Of a stretch of 18,644 bases of DNA, positions 1 through 8,132 are shown piece by piece. Both the position numbers and the translations under genes were made by a program. Position 1 is the first letter of the stretch, and each line of letters begins with the position of its first letter. The notes under the pieces are model-generated. The model had not been told where the DNA came from and did not search any database. It saw only the letters and a program-made list of their open reading frames with translations. Source of the DNA: Clostridiales bacterium (lineage in GTDB: Bacteria > Bacillota_A > Clostridia > Lachnospirales > Bianqueaceae); NCBI GenBank assembly GCA_019423265.1, contig JAHZBS010000021.1:1-18644 (forward strand), in the 5' to 3' direction.

Positions 1-88
1 CTTTTCCATAAGTCCGATACTATTTCCCTTTACTGGTGAAACTTCTGTTTTAGATACTTGTAAAAATTAAAAACGGGAGGTCATAAGT
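1..88. other. Upstream flank of the integrase gene
   Basis: AT-rich stretch before the integrase. A plus-strand frame is open from the window edge to a TAA at 68-70, about 22 codons; this may be the tail of an upstream small gene such as an excisionase, but I recognise nothing in it. The integrase ribosome binding site (GGGAGG, about 76-81) closes the stretch. Confidence 0.3.
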
Positions 89-1213
89 ATGCCTAGGCAT
101 GGAGAGAATATATACAAACGCAAGGATGGCCGCTGGGAAGGGCGATATATCATCGGGTACCGGGAATCGGGAAAAGCGAGATATGGAGCTGTGTATGCTC
201 ATTCCTATCAGGAAGTGAAGCAAAAGCTGAATCAGGCTAAGAATGGCCAGCTAGTGAAAAAAACCGCTGTCACCGTGGAAGAATTGTTTGATCTGTGGCT
301 TGAGCGGGAACGATCCTTTGTGAAACAATCCACCTATTCCAACTACTATACCTTAATCCGGTCCCACATCCTTCCGGAAATCGGATGTATGCGTTTAGAC
401 AAAGTCACCTCGTTTACCCTGGACAAATTGATCACACAAAAATTGCAGGACGGACGCCTGGACAACAGCGGCGGCCTCTCGCCAAAAACGGTGCAGAATA
501 TTGTGATCATAATAAAATCGGCCTTCAAGTTTGCCCACCGAGAATTTCATATTCCCAACGCGGCGGAGAACATTGGGCTGCCGCGTGTCTCAGCGAAGGA
601 AATCGAAGTCTTTTCCAATGAAGAGATCGCGCTGCTGACACAGTATCTGACCACAGACTGCGATATCTCGAAGCTGGGGATTCTCCTCTGCCTGTATACA
701 GGGATCCGGTTAGGCGAAGTCTGCGCGTTAAAATGGAGTGACTTTGAATTTCAGGAAAACTTCCTGAAGGTTCGCCGGACCATCCAGCGCATTCAAAACC
801 CGGAGCCTGAGCCTCCGAAAACGAAGGTCATCATCGACAGCCCGAAGAGCGTGAAGTCCATTCGGGACATCCCGCTTCCCAACAACCTGTCAAAGGATCT
901 GCGCCGGTATGCACAGATGGCGCCGGGGAATGGATTTTTCTTAACGGGGAGTCCCTACTATTATATTGAACCCCGCACGTACCAGAGCCGCTATAAGATG
1001 TACTTGCAGAAGGGGCGCATACCCTACCGCAATTTCCACGCCCTCCGCCATACCTTCGCCACAAAATGTATCGAACTTGGGGTTGACATTAAAAGCCTCA
1101 GTGAGATTTTGGGACATTCCTCCGTCACCATCACGCTTAACCGCTATGTACACTCTTCCATGGACCTAAAACAGCAGCAGATCAACAAGCTGGAGCAGCT
1201 GGTGAGTTTGTAA
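89..1213 (+). CDS. Tyrosine recombinase / phage-ICE type integrase
   Basis: Site-specific recombinase of the tyrosine (lambda Int / Tn916 Int) family that would integrate or excise a mobile element by strand exchange at att sites. At 374 aa it has the full usual length. The N-terminal about 60 residues look like an AP2-like arm-binding domain (KRKDGRWEGRY), followed by a SAM-like core-binding domain (about 65-165) and the catalytic domain. Catalytic residues are visible: R207 in TGIRLGEV, H317 and R320 in HALRH, H343 in LGHSS and the tyrosine nucleophile Y353 in NRYVH. The ATG is preceded by GGGAGG with good spacing. Nothing else of a mobile element (excisionase, relaxase, replication gene) is in the window; such integrases usually sit at one end of their element, so the element probably lies to the left. 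No frameshift or stop, so it is likely functional. Confidence 0.93.
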   Translation: MPRHGENIYKRKDGRWEGRYIIGYRESGKARYGAVYAHSYQEVKQKLNQAKNGQLVKKTAVTVEELFDLWLERERSFVKQSTYSNYYTLIRSHILPEIGCMRLDKVTSFTLDKLITQKLQDGRLDNSGGLSPKTVQNIVIIIKSAFKFAHREFHIPNAAENIGLPRVSAKEIEVFSNEEIALLTQYLTTDCDISKLGILLCLYTGIRLGEVCALKWSDFEFQENFLKVRRTIQRIQNPEPEPPKTKVIIDSPKSVKSIRDIPLPNNLSKDLRRYAQMAPGNGFFLTGSPYYYIEPRTYQSRYKMYLQKGRIPYRNFHALRHTFATKCIELGVDIKSLSEILGHSSVTITLNRYVHSSMDLKQQQINKLEQLVSL

Positions 1214-1262
1214 GGGAATCGCCAGCCTCCTCATATTGCCCTGATGGCTTTACAAATTGAGA

Positions 1263-1291
1263 TTGACGGTAAAAACTTGCCGTGCTATAAT
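1263..1291 (+). promoter_or_regulatory. Sigma-A promoter of the GH2 gene
   Basis: TTGACG at 1263-1268 and TATAAT at 1286-1291 with exactly 17 bp between, 38 bp before the GH2 start codon. The ribosome binding site AAGGAGG at 1314-1320 follows. With such a strong match the gene may be expressed constitutively unless a repressor acts; no obvious operator palindrome is seen. Confidence 0.8.
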
Positions 1292-1328
1292 TTCGCTGAG
1301 ATTGTTCGCATAAAAGGAGGCAAGACAG

Positions 1329-4109
1329 ATGGACAAAAAATATTCCCTCAATGGCAAATGGCAGTTTGAATTGGACCCAATGGGAAAAGGAGCGCGGGAA
1401 GGCTGGCAGACCCACCGGGATTTTTCAAAAACGGCGGTAGTGCCCGCTACCATTCAGGAGCAGGAAATAGGTTTTCTAACCAGAAAAAGCGAACGAAGAA
1501 CGGTAAATTATCATGAATCTTTTGAAGATATCGACGATTCGTTTTTGACTACGGCAAGCGAGTGCTACACACATGCTTGGTACGCCCGTGATATAGAAGT
1601 AGAAGAACTGCCCGATGGATACCGTCGTCTGCTGGTTTTTTGTGGGATCCATCCCTTCGCCGATGTTTATATGGACGGGGCCTTGATCTGCCGCTGGAGG
1701 CAGGGCCCCTTCGAACATTGCGAGATAGATATTAGTGAACTTGTCGCGGGGAGTCATCATGTGGCCGTACATATCCTGGATCAGGGCTTTTATTTGCAGG
1801 GAATTGTGAAATGGCCCTATTTCACCGGGCTGTTCAAGGATGTATTTGTGGAAGAGCGGAGTGTTGACGGTATTGTTCAGGCCTATACGGAATCCGATGT
1901 TTCCACGGGGGAAGTATTTTTGTCAGTCCATGTGTGCGGCTCCCCTGATGTAATCTGTGCCAATATTGCCGGACAGCAGTTAAAACAGCCCTGTACTGAA
2001 GGGAAGAAAGTTTATGAATTTACCGTTAAGGTGGAGGGATATATCCCTTGGTCACCCGATTGTCCACAATTGTATCCTTGTCATGTGGAAATCCAAAAGA
2101 AAGATAAGGTGGTTTCTAACCGGGAGTTCAGATTTGGCTTTAAAAAGCTAGAACCTCACGGAAAGAAGATCTATTTGAACGGCTCCCCTTTTTATATCCG
2201 GGGGACAGGGTTTGCCGGTATATGTATGGGGATGCCAAAGCCGGGCCGCTCCGTCGATTGGTACCGCAAGCTGGTTCGCCGAATTAAGGAATATGGCTTT
2301 AACTATCTGCGAATTCACACGATGCCTATGGAACAGGAATTTTTGGACATCTGTGACGAAGAGGGCCTCCTTGTTCAGGCGGAACTCTATTCTGTTTTCT
2401 ATGAAACGCCAAAAGAGAAGGAGATCACCCGGGAACAGCTGGAGTTGCTTTTGAAGAGGAATCGCAGTCACCCCTGCGTGGGTGCTTATGTCATGGGCAA
2501 TGAGCATGAACATACTTTCCCTGAATATCTTAACTTCCGTGATGAGCTCTGCCGCATAGCCCGGGCAAAAGCCAATGGGGCGTTGGTTATTGATGCGGAT
2601 GGAGTTGACGGTATTTCCAGTGCTCCCCATGGAGAAAGTGACGCTGTCATTTCCGGTGGTGTCAGTGTGGGTAATGTCTACGATGTTTCTTCTGTGGCAG
2701 AGTCCAGATCCGTGTTGTTTGACAAGCCCTATTTGGTGCATGAATTTAACTATACCGAAAGCTTTCCTGATATCCAAGATATCCCCCGCTACAGCGCCTG
2801 GCCCAGGCCCTTCTGGCTGGAACATGCCCGTAAATCTGCCCGGGAAAATGATTCAGAAGCCCTGCTGCCACACTATGTGGATTTATCCAGAAAATTTCAT
2901 TACACCATGATTCGCCGCGCCATGGAGGATATCCGCAAAGCCTCCGGTATAGCCGGATTTGGTCATTGGGGATTTATCGATTTTGTTCACGAATCCATCG
3001 GTCTGAATACTATGTTTTTAGAGAATAAAGGGGGAACTCCAGCCGACTTTCTGGAAGTCAATGGCCCGGTTATTATTGCCTTTTCTCCAGAATCTACCTG
3101 TGATACCGGCTTCCAGGGAGAGTCCTTTGCTTTTACCATGACCCTGTGCAATAACGCCCCCACCCAAGTAGGGCCCTGCGAGATTCACTGGCGTCTGTTG
3201 GTCGACGGCAAGACGGTATGCGAGGGAACTGCGGCTGCTTCCGCTGCGGCCGGTGATATTGGAAAGACCGAAAGACAGAGCTTTGTTTCGCCGGTGGCAG
3301 AGCGACCTTATCACGCGGTGCTGGAAGCAGAGATTCCCGGTGCTGGAGTCGTGAACCACAGAAATCTCTGGTTTTTCTCAAATCCGGAATCCCGGGATTG
3401 TGGTATTCGCGCCCGCTATATCCCAGAGTTCTTTCCTACCATGGCCCGCATATCCGAATATGACAGCGCTATGGAAGAAATTACTGAATATGCCCTTTGG
3501 GACGAGCCGGCGGACGATATTTTAATTACCCCCATTCTGTCCGATGCGGTGGCCGATTATCTTTGCCGCGGCGGCAGAGTTCTTCTTCTGCCCATCTATT
3601 ATAAGCATAGTACCTGCGGTTTGCCGGTTCTGTCCTCCAGTTTTGCCACCATGCCCTCCTTCGTGGGAACCGTGGGCAACTGCGGCACCATGATTTCCGA
3701 TCACCCTATCTTTGAGGGCTTTCCCCATGAGGGTTACTGCGATATGCAGTTTTTTGATCTGATTGGAGGAGAGCGGGCGCCCCATGTATGCGTACCGTTT
3801 CATCTTGTTCCGCCGCCGGTCTTTGATTTGGATAAGTGGCCGGTGAAAGTGGAACCCATCCTCCGTTCCATCCCCAACTGGAAGAGATGTTCCAACCGTG
3901 CATACATTTTTGAAGCCAAAGTGGGCAAGGGACGCCTGCTGGCCTGTCAGATGATGGTATTTGAAAATCTTTTTCTCCGTCCAGAAGCCAGATGGTTTAT
4001 GGATTCCATTCTTCGCTATATGGATGGGAATGCTTTTCAGCCCAAAGCAGAGGTTACACCGGAAGAATTTGACGCTCTTCGCCAACCAGTCTCTATTTGG
4101 AGAGCGTAA
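1329..4109 (+). CDS. Glycoside hydrolase family 2 enzyme (beta-galactosidase/glucuronidase-like)
   Basis: Retaining exo-glycosidase of family GH2; substrate cannot be told from sequence (galactoside, glucuronide or mannoside are all possible). The 926 aa protein begins with the typical LNGKWQFELDP and a sugar-binding jelly-roll domain (about 1-180), an Ig-like sandwich (about 180-275), then a TIM barrel. The acid/base is E392 in MGNEHEH and the nucleophile probably E472 in VHEFNY; the 80-residue spacing fits the family. Beyond the barrel lie another beta-sandwich (about 580-690) and a C-terminal region (about 700-905) with DDILITP, RGGRVLLLP and GKGRLLACQ, which resembles the GATase/flavodoxin-like domain seen in some GH2 and beta-galactosidase proteins. 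No signal peptide, so cytoplasmic, acting on imported glycosides. It is a single-gene unit with its own promoter, convergent with a URO-D family gene. Start chosen from AAGGAGG eight bases upstream. Confidence 0.9.
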   Translation: MDKKYSLNGKWQFELDPMGKGAREGWQTHRDFSKTAVVPATIQEQEIGFLTRKSERRTVNYHESFEDIDDSFLTTASECYTHAWYARDIEVEELPDGYRRLLVFCGIHPFADVYMDGALICRWRQGPFEHCEIDISELVAGSHHVAVHILDQGFYLQGIVKWPYFTGLFKDVFVEERSVDGIVQAYTESDVSTGEVFLSVHVCGSPDVICANIAGQQLKQPCTEGKKVYEFTVKVEGYIPWSPDCPQLYPCHVEIQKKDKVVSNREFRFGFKKLEPHGKKIYLNGSPFYIRGTGFAGICMGMPKPGRSVDWYRKLVRRIKEYGFNYLRIHTMPMEQEFLDICDEEGLLVQAELYSVFYETPKEKEITREQLELLLKRNRSHPCVGAYVMGNEHEHTFPEYLNFRDELCRIARAKANGALVIDADGVDGISSAPHGESDAVISGGVSVGNVYDVSSVAESRSVLFDKPYLVHEFNYTESFPDIQDIPRYSAWPRPFWLEHARKSARENDSEALLPHYVDLSRKFHYTMIRRAMEDIRKASGIAGFGHWGFIDFVHESIGLNTMFLENKGGTPADFLEVNGPVIIAFSPESTCDTGFQGESFAFTMTLCNNAPTQVGPCEIHWRLLVDGKTVCEGTAAASAAAGDIGKTERQSFVSPVAERPYHAVLEAEIPGAGVVNHRNLWFFSNPESRDCGIRARYIPEFFPTMARISEYDSAMEEITEYALWDEPADDILITPILSDAVADYLCRGGRVLLLPIYYKHSTCGLPVLSSSFATMPSFVGTVGNCGTMISDHPIFEGFPHEGYCDMQFFDLIGGERAPHVCVPFHLVPPPVFDLDKWPVKVEPILRSIPNWKRCSNRAYIFEAKVGKGRLLACQMMVFENLFLRPEARWFMDSILRYMDGNAFQPKAEVTPEEFDALRQPVSIWRA

Positions 4110-4133
4110 AGCCCAAGCAAATTCTGCATAACA

Positions 4134-4186
4134 ATAGCATAAGCTCCGTCTACAAAAGTCAGAGTTGTAGGCGGAGCTTATGCTAT
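4134..4186. terminator. Long palindrome between convergent genes, probable bidirectional terminator or dispersed repeat
   Basis: Arms 4134-4153 and 4167-4186 pair over 20 bp with a single G-U wobble, around a 13-base loop. It lies between the GH2 stop and the convergent URO-D gene, as expected for a shared terminator. Neither side carries a clear run of T, so it could instead be an intergenic repeat of the palindromic kind. Confidence 0.6.
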
Positions 4187-4289
4187 ATTGGTTATATTTG
4201 ATCGGCCTCGGCGCGGAGACTGTTACATAGCGGTTTCTCTCAGTTATGACCACTTTGGACAGATACTTGGAGTTACCGCGCGATAAGAT

Positions 4290-5285
4290 TTATCCGAACT
4301 CCTTAGCGGTGGCAATCAACGCCTTCAGATTATCGTAGGGAACGTCAATCTGAATTTCTTGAGAAGGAGCCGTAATATAGCCCCCGTTTTGGCTCATCAT
4401 GCGAATAACACGGGAAGCCTCCTGGCGTACTTCCTCAGGGGTGCCATAAGGAAGGGTGCGTTGGGTGCTGATGCCGCCCCAAAACGTCAATGCACTGCCG
4501 TAGGTGTTTTTTATGTTTTCTAAATTCATGCATTCGGGCTGTACAGGGTTTAACCCTTCAAGCTTCAGCTCTAGGAGATCGGGAAGGATTCGTTCTATAT
4601 TACCGCAAGAATGAACAAACACATTTTTTCCATAGCTGCGAATTAGCTCGTATTCCCGGCGTTCTCTGTCTTTAATCAATTTTCTCCACACATCGGGCGA
4701 CATTAAAAGATCGTTTTGACTGCCCCAGTCACTGCCCAGAAGAATGCCGTCGATATAGGGAGAGTTGGAGATATTTTCGAGCATAACCAAATTCTTTTGT
4801 ATAATTCGTTCCAGCAGCGCATCGCACCAGTCAGGATCCGCAGCCAAGTCGGCAAGAAAGTTTTCTATCCCACGGCAAAAATATGCCTTTTCAAAATGGC
4901 TGCCCCATATAGTAACTAACATATAAACATCATAGTTTTCTTTGATATATTTAATTTCTTCAAAAAATTTGTCATAACTGCCGGTGCCAATTGCGTGAGG
5001 AAAATCTTCCGGGGTGTCTTCTTCTGAAAAATAATCGGGTACATTGTCCCATCCCCACCAGGGAGGACAGACGCAAACCATATAATTGCCGATAGCCAAG
5101 GAAAAGGCTTCTCCGATGCCGAACCGTCCTTCTTCATAGTCTTTGCGTATTTTTTCAGAGGCGTATTCCTTTAGCAGCTGTTCTCCATATGTTTGATAGT
5201 ATTCACCAGTCAAATTGATTGCATAGGGCACCTTGTCACAAGGGACATGGGCCAAGGCAGCCTTGACGCATTCTGTCTTATTCAT
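4290..5285 (-). CDS. URO-D family protein (MtaA/HemE-like methyltransferase relative), copy 1
   Basis: Member of the uroporphyrinogen decarboxylase superfamily (331 aa TIM barrel). The group close to this one is mostly annotated as corrinoid-dependent methyltransferase rather than true HemE. Visible features: MNKTECVKAALAHVPCDKVP at the start, the family core LLGSDWGSQNDLLMSP, a metal-binding type motif H225-S-C227 in FVHSCGN, and GGISTQRTLP. The position expected to give the third zinc ligand reads APSQEI (Q309) instead of Cys or His, although C252 is close to the HxC pair. It is a clear paralogue of the gene at 11368-12390. The reading frame can be extended to a GTG at 5306, but GGAGAGG lies 9 bases before the ATG at 5285, which also starts at the usual family N-terminus. 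It has its own consensus promoter. No corrinoid protein or reactivase is next to it. Exact substrate unknown. Confidence 0.85.
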   Translation of the reverse strand: MNKTECVKAALAHVPCDKVPYAINLTGEYYQTYGEQLLKEYASEKIRKDYEEGRFGIGEAFSLAIGNYMVCVCPPWWGWDNVPDYFSEEDTPEDFPHAIGTGSYDKFFEEIKYIKENYDVYMLVTIWGSHFEKAYFCRGIENFLADLAADPDWCDALLERIIQKNLVMLENISNSPYIDGILLGSDWGSQNDLLMSPDVWRKLIKDRERREYELIRSYGKNVFVHSCGNIERILPDLLELKLEGLNPVQPECMNLENIKNTYGSALTFWGGISTQRTLPYGTPEEVRQEASRVIRMMSQNGGYITAPSQEIQIDVPYDNLKALIATAKEFG

Positions 5286-5332
5286 CAACCTCATCCTCTC
5301 CGGCACGCTATCCGCCGTGCAAAATTGATAAC

Positions 5333-5361
5333 ATTATAGGATTAATTTATCGGGGTGTCAA
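5333..5361 (-). promoter_or_regulatory. Perfect sigma-A promoter of URO-D copy 1
   Basis: On the minus strand TTGACA (5361-5356), 17 bp, TATAAT (5338-5333): a full match to the consensus. The likely transcript start is near 5326, giving a leader of about 40 nt, too short for a cobalamin riboswitch. It separates this gene from the DHHW operon lying upstream on the same strand. Confidence 0.88.
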
Positions 5362-5379
5362 TAGATATTCTTGTTTTTT

Positions 5380-5547
5380 TCACAAAAAATATGGCGTTTT
5401 TTTCATCCCCGCCGGCGTTGGAATTCTGGAACAATTCTCGTGTATTCGGGACAGTCTCTTGCCGATCTGCATTGTCTCCACCGCTCTGACCTTTGCCGCC
5501 GCCTCGTAGCTGCCGTGTAAGGCCTCTCGTTTACCGAAGAAGCTTCC
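5380..5547 (-). pseudogene. Possible 3' gene remnant downstream of the DHHW gene
   Basis: A minus-strand frame between an in-frame TAG at 5550-5548 and a TGA at 5382-5380 reads as a plausible, amphipathic, charged peptide (GKREALHGSYEAAAKVRAVE, then METMQIGKRLSRIHEN-like text) of about 55 codons. It has no start codon near its beginning and overlaps the last codons of the DHHW gene in another frame. It could be the tail of a lost gene or chance. I do not recognise the family. Confidence 0.25.
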
Positions 5548-6679
5548 CTATATTTCGATCCTCCGCGAACTGAGGCGCGCCGTACAGGAACAAAAGATCC
5601 GTTATCCCCTCGTCCCGTATATACGCGGAGAGACTTGCATTAAAATACCGGAGGTCAATCATCTGGACTTCTCGAAAATGATTCACCGCAAAAGGGGCCA
5701 GACTATTGGCATACGAATCCTTGACGATCAGCAGCTTCCGCTCGTCCTCTGCGTTGGTCCTGATCCTGGTGACGGCCTGATTTCCATTTAGATATACGGG
5801 ATATTGATCTTTTTGGGACAGATACTCCTCCATGTACAGACTGGTATAGGGTATCTCCTCCTGGTTATAGGTCACCGTGACCTGGATATCCTCTTTGACG
5901 GGACAATACCGATACATGGTATCAGGTTTTGCAAAGGGATAATTCGCCTTTGAATACACCGTTCCCAAGAAAGAATGGCTTATGGGCTCAACCTTGAAAT
6001 CATCCAGCTGCCATGTCGTTTTCCCCCTGGCGATCTTCCATGTGTGGTTTGCGTAGTAAGCGCCCATGGTGGTCCAGTGATGGGTAGGCCGATAGGAGAT
6101 ATACGAATCCTGTGCGCCTGCAAGGACCGGCTGGACATCCACAAGCGCGCCCGCTGGCAGGAGAGGGCGCAGGTACTCGGACAGTTCCCCGCTGGGCCAG
6201 CCCGGCGCATAGGCGGGCAGCTTGTCTGTCAAAACCTGGCTGGCCGCGGGGGCCAGAAGGACTTGAACCCTTCCCTCCCCCAGCGTTTCCGTCTGCGCTG
6301 CAATAAACTGGCTGAGATGGGAACAATTTTTTTCATACAGAGAGCTGGCAAGTTCCATCCCATCGTGCCGTTCAATCAGATAGCCATCTTTAGCAAAAAA
6401 AACGCCGTTGCTCTCCCTTTTCCCCATAGCCAGCTCCGCAAGCGTCTTTGCGCTGACCCATGCATCGCGGCCCAGGAATTGATCGGCCAGATAGGTTTCG
6501 AACTCTTGTCCAAATGCGCCGTCCAAAAAACGCGCCGCTGACCATTCCGGCTTTCCTGCAAGATACCGATTTTCATTCTCTGAAAAAATCGTGTCTTTTT
6601 TTAATGCGTTGGCGATGGACAGTCCGAAAAGCATCACAAGAAAAACGGCCACTGTCAATCGCGCCTGTCGTCTCTTCAT
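5531..6679 (-). CDS. DHHW/AlgX-AlgJ-like SGNH-fold protein, partner of MBOAT
   Basis: 382 aa protein of the DHHW family (relatives: AlgJ/AlgX of alginate O-acetylation), expected to sit outside the membrane and pass an acyl group onto a surface polymer. One N-terminal transmembrane segment or uncleaved signal (residues about 8-26) is followed by the usual FSENENRYLAGKPEW and a C-terminal KDSYANSLAPF block carrying the candidate nucleophile S322. The name motif reads T199-H-H-W202: the Asp of DHHW is replaced by Thr, while H201 and S322 remain. The frame can be opened from a TTG at 6691, but GGAGG lies five bases before the ATG at 6679. It is the last gene of a three-gene operon, 21 bp after the MBOAT stop. 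In clostridia this pair is common; the acceptor polymer is unknown. Confidence 0.82.
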   Translation of the reverse strand: MKRRQARLTVAVFLVMLFGLSIANALKKDTIFSENENRYLAGKPEWSAARFLDGAFGQEFETYLADQFLGRDAWVSAKTLAELAMGKRESNGVFFAKDGYLIERHDGMELASSLYEKNCSHLSQFIAAQTETLGEGRVQVLLAPAASQVLTDKLPAYAPGWPSGELSEYLRPLLPAGALVDVQPVLAGAQDSYISYRPTHHWTTMGAYYANHTWKIARGKTTWQLDDFKVEPISHSFLGTVYSKANYPFAKPDTMYRYCPVKEDIQVTVTYNQEEIPYTSLYMEEYLSQKDQYPVYLNGNQAVTRIRTNAEDERKLLIVKDSYANSLAPFAVNHFREVQMIDLRYFNASLSAYIRDEGITDLLFLYGAPQFAEDRNIGKLLR

Positions 6680-6700
6680 GGCAGCCTCCAAATAGAATCG

Positions 6701-8122
6701 TCAAAACCGGAAATATAGAAAAGGATTGTAGGTCGCATCGACCAAATATGCGGTGGATATTAGAAAAATGGCGGCCAGGACAATATTTTGAAGCAGCGCC
6801 GCGGCACTCTCATGTCTTTCCAGGAGCTTCATGGCCTTAGCGGACAACCGTTTTGGCAGCTGCGTCGAACCTACCGCCAGGGCCGCCAGCAGAATGGCAT
6901 TGGTGTAAAGCAAGTATACCGAATCCCCATTGACAAGCCCTGCGCCAAACCCGCCAAACATGGCTTTTAAAAATGCCATCCCCTGAGGAAGAGAGTCAAA
7001 GGCAAACAGCAGCCATCCGAAGAGCACGGCTAGCAGCGTATAGAGGTGCGACATCCAGGCCGGCGCTTTCTGGAGATAGGGCAGTAAAAACAGCTTTTCG
7101 ATCACCAGCAAGATAGCAAAATACACGCCCCACAGCAAAAAATTCCAGCTGGCGCCGTGCCAAATGCCTGTCAAGGCCCAAACGATGGCAATATTTCGGA
7201 TCTGTTTTCCCAGCCCTTTCCGATTCCCGCCCAGCGGGATATAGACATATTCCTTGAACCAGGTCCCCAGCGAAATATGCCAGCGCCTCCAAAACTCGGT
7301 GATGCTCTTGGATTCATAAGGGTACTGAAAATTGTCATGAAAATGAAAGCCAAACATATTCCCCAGCCCAATGGCCATATCGGAGTATCCGGAGAAATCA
7401 AAGTATATCTGAAACCCAAAGGCCAGAAGTCCCAGCCAGGCTGTCAGCGCCGGCACCTGCTCAACCGGCAGCTGCTGAACGCCGGTCCAGACAAGGCCGA
7501 TGGTGTTGGCCAGGAGAACCTTCTTTCCCAGCCCCACCACAAATCTCTGTATGCCGCCGGCAAAGGAATCCACCGTCTCCCGCCGGTGGGTCAGCTGCTC
7601 CGCTGCTGTCTCATAGCGCACAATGGGGCCTGCGATGAGCTGCGGGAATAGCGCCACATACACGCCGAAATCCACAATATTGTGTTGCGCCCTGGCGTCC
7701 CCCCGATAGATATCGATGGTATAGGACATGGTTTGAAACGTATAGAAGGAGATCCCGATGGGCAGGGGAAGCGCAAGGAGCGGAATGGACGTACACAACA
7801 AAGCGTTTACATTGGTCACGAGAAAATCCGAATACTTAAAAAAGCCAAGCAAACTCAAATTGATGATGACGGAGGATGTCACCGCACCCTTGGCTCTCCG
7901 CGCCTGCCCGCGGCTTTGAAACCGCTCCACGAGAAGTCCGTGGACAAAGTCCACCAAGGTGGAAAAAAGCATTAGGCATACGTAAACCGGCTCTCCCCAG
8001 GCATAAAAAACGAGGCTCCCCAGGAAGAGGATCAGATTTCGAATCTTGCGGGGAGCCACATAATAGACTGCCAGTATTGCCGGCAGGTATATAAAAAGAA
8101 ACAATAGACTGCTGAAAACCAC
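6701..8122 (-). CDS. MBOAT family O-acyltransferase (AlgI/DltB-like)
   Basis: Polytopic membrane protein (473 aa, many hydrophobic helices) of the membrane-bound O-acyltransferase family, which carries acyl groups, usually acetyl, across the membrane for addition to an extracellular polysaccharide or wall polymer. Family blocks are clear: LVFYAWGEPVY near the N-terminus, FQIYFDFSGYSDMAIGLG, ITEFWRRWHISLGTWFKEY, IPLGGNRKG, and the invariant histidine H322 in TGIWHGASW. The open frame reaches upstream to 8179, but that would overlap the lipoprotein gene; AGGAGG lies six bases before a GTG at 8122, which starts right before the first membrane helix, so I take GTG. It follows the DUF4358 lipoprotein stop by 10 bp and precedes the DHHW gene by 21 bp, so all three are surely cotranscribed. 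Confidence 0.93.
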   Translation of the reverse strand: MVFSSLLFLFIYLPAILAVYYVAPRKIRNLILFLGSLVFYAWGEPVYVCLMLFSTLVDFVHGLLVERFQSRGQARRAKGAVTSSVIINLSLLGFFKYSDFLVTNVNALLCTSIPLLALPLPIGISFYTFQTMSYTIDIYRGDARAQHNIVDFGVYVALFPQLIAGPIVRYETAAEQLTHRRETVDSFAGGIQRFVVGLGKKVLLANTIGLVWTGVQQLPVEQVPALTAWLGLLAFGFQIYFDFSGYSDMAIGLGNMFGFHFHDNFQYPYESKSITEFWRRWHISLGTWFKEYVYIPLGGNRKGLGKQIRNIAIVWALTGIWHGASWNFLLWGVYFAILLVIEKLFLLPYLQKAPAWMSHLYTLLAVLFGWLLFAFDSLPQGMAFLKAMFGGFGAGLVNGDSVYLLYTNAILLAALAVGSTQLPKRLSAKAMKLLERHESAAALLQNIVLAAIFLISTAYLVDATYNPFLYFRF

Positions 8123-8132
8123 CGATGTCCTC

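Noticed and set aside
3522..4253. Minus-strand open frame of 243 codons across the end of the GH2 gene and the palindrome
   Set aside because: Antisense to a real gene with no domain signature; its first part is a translation of the intergenic palindrome.
5286..5332. Cobalamin riboswitch before URO-D copy 1
   Set aside because: The consensus promoter gives a leader of about 40 nt, far too short, and no B12-box-like sequence was seen.
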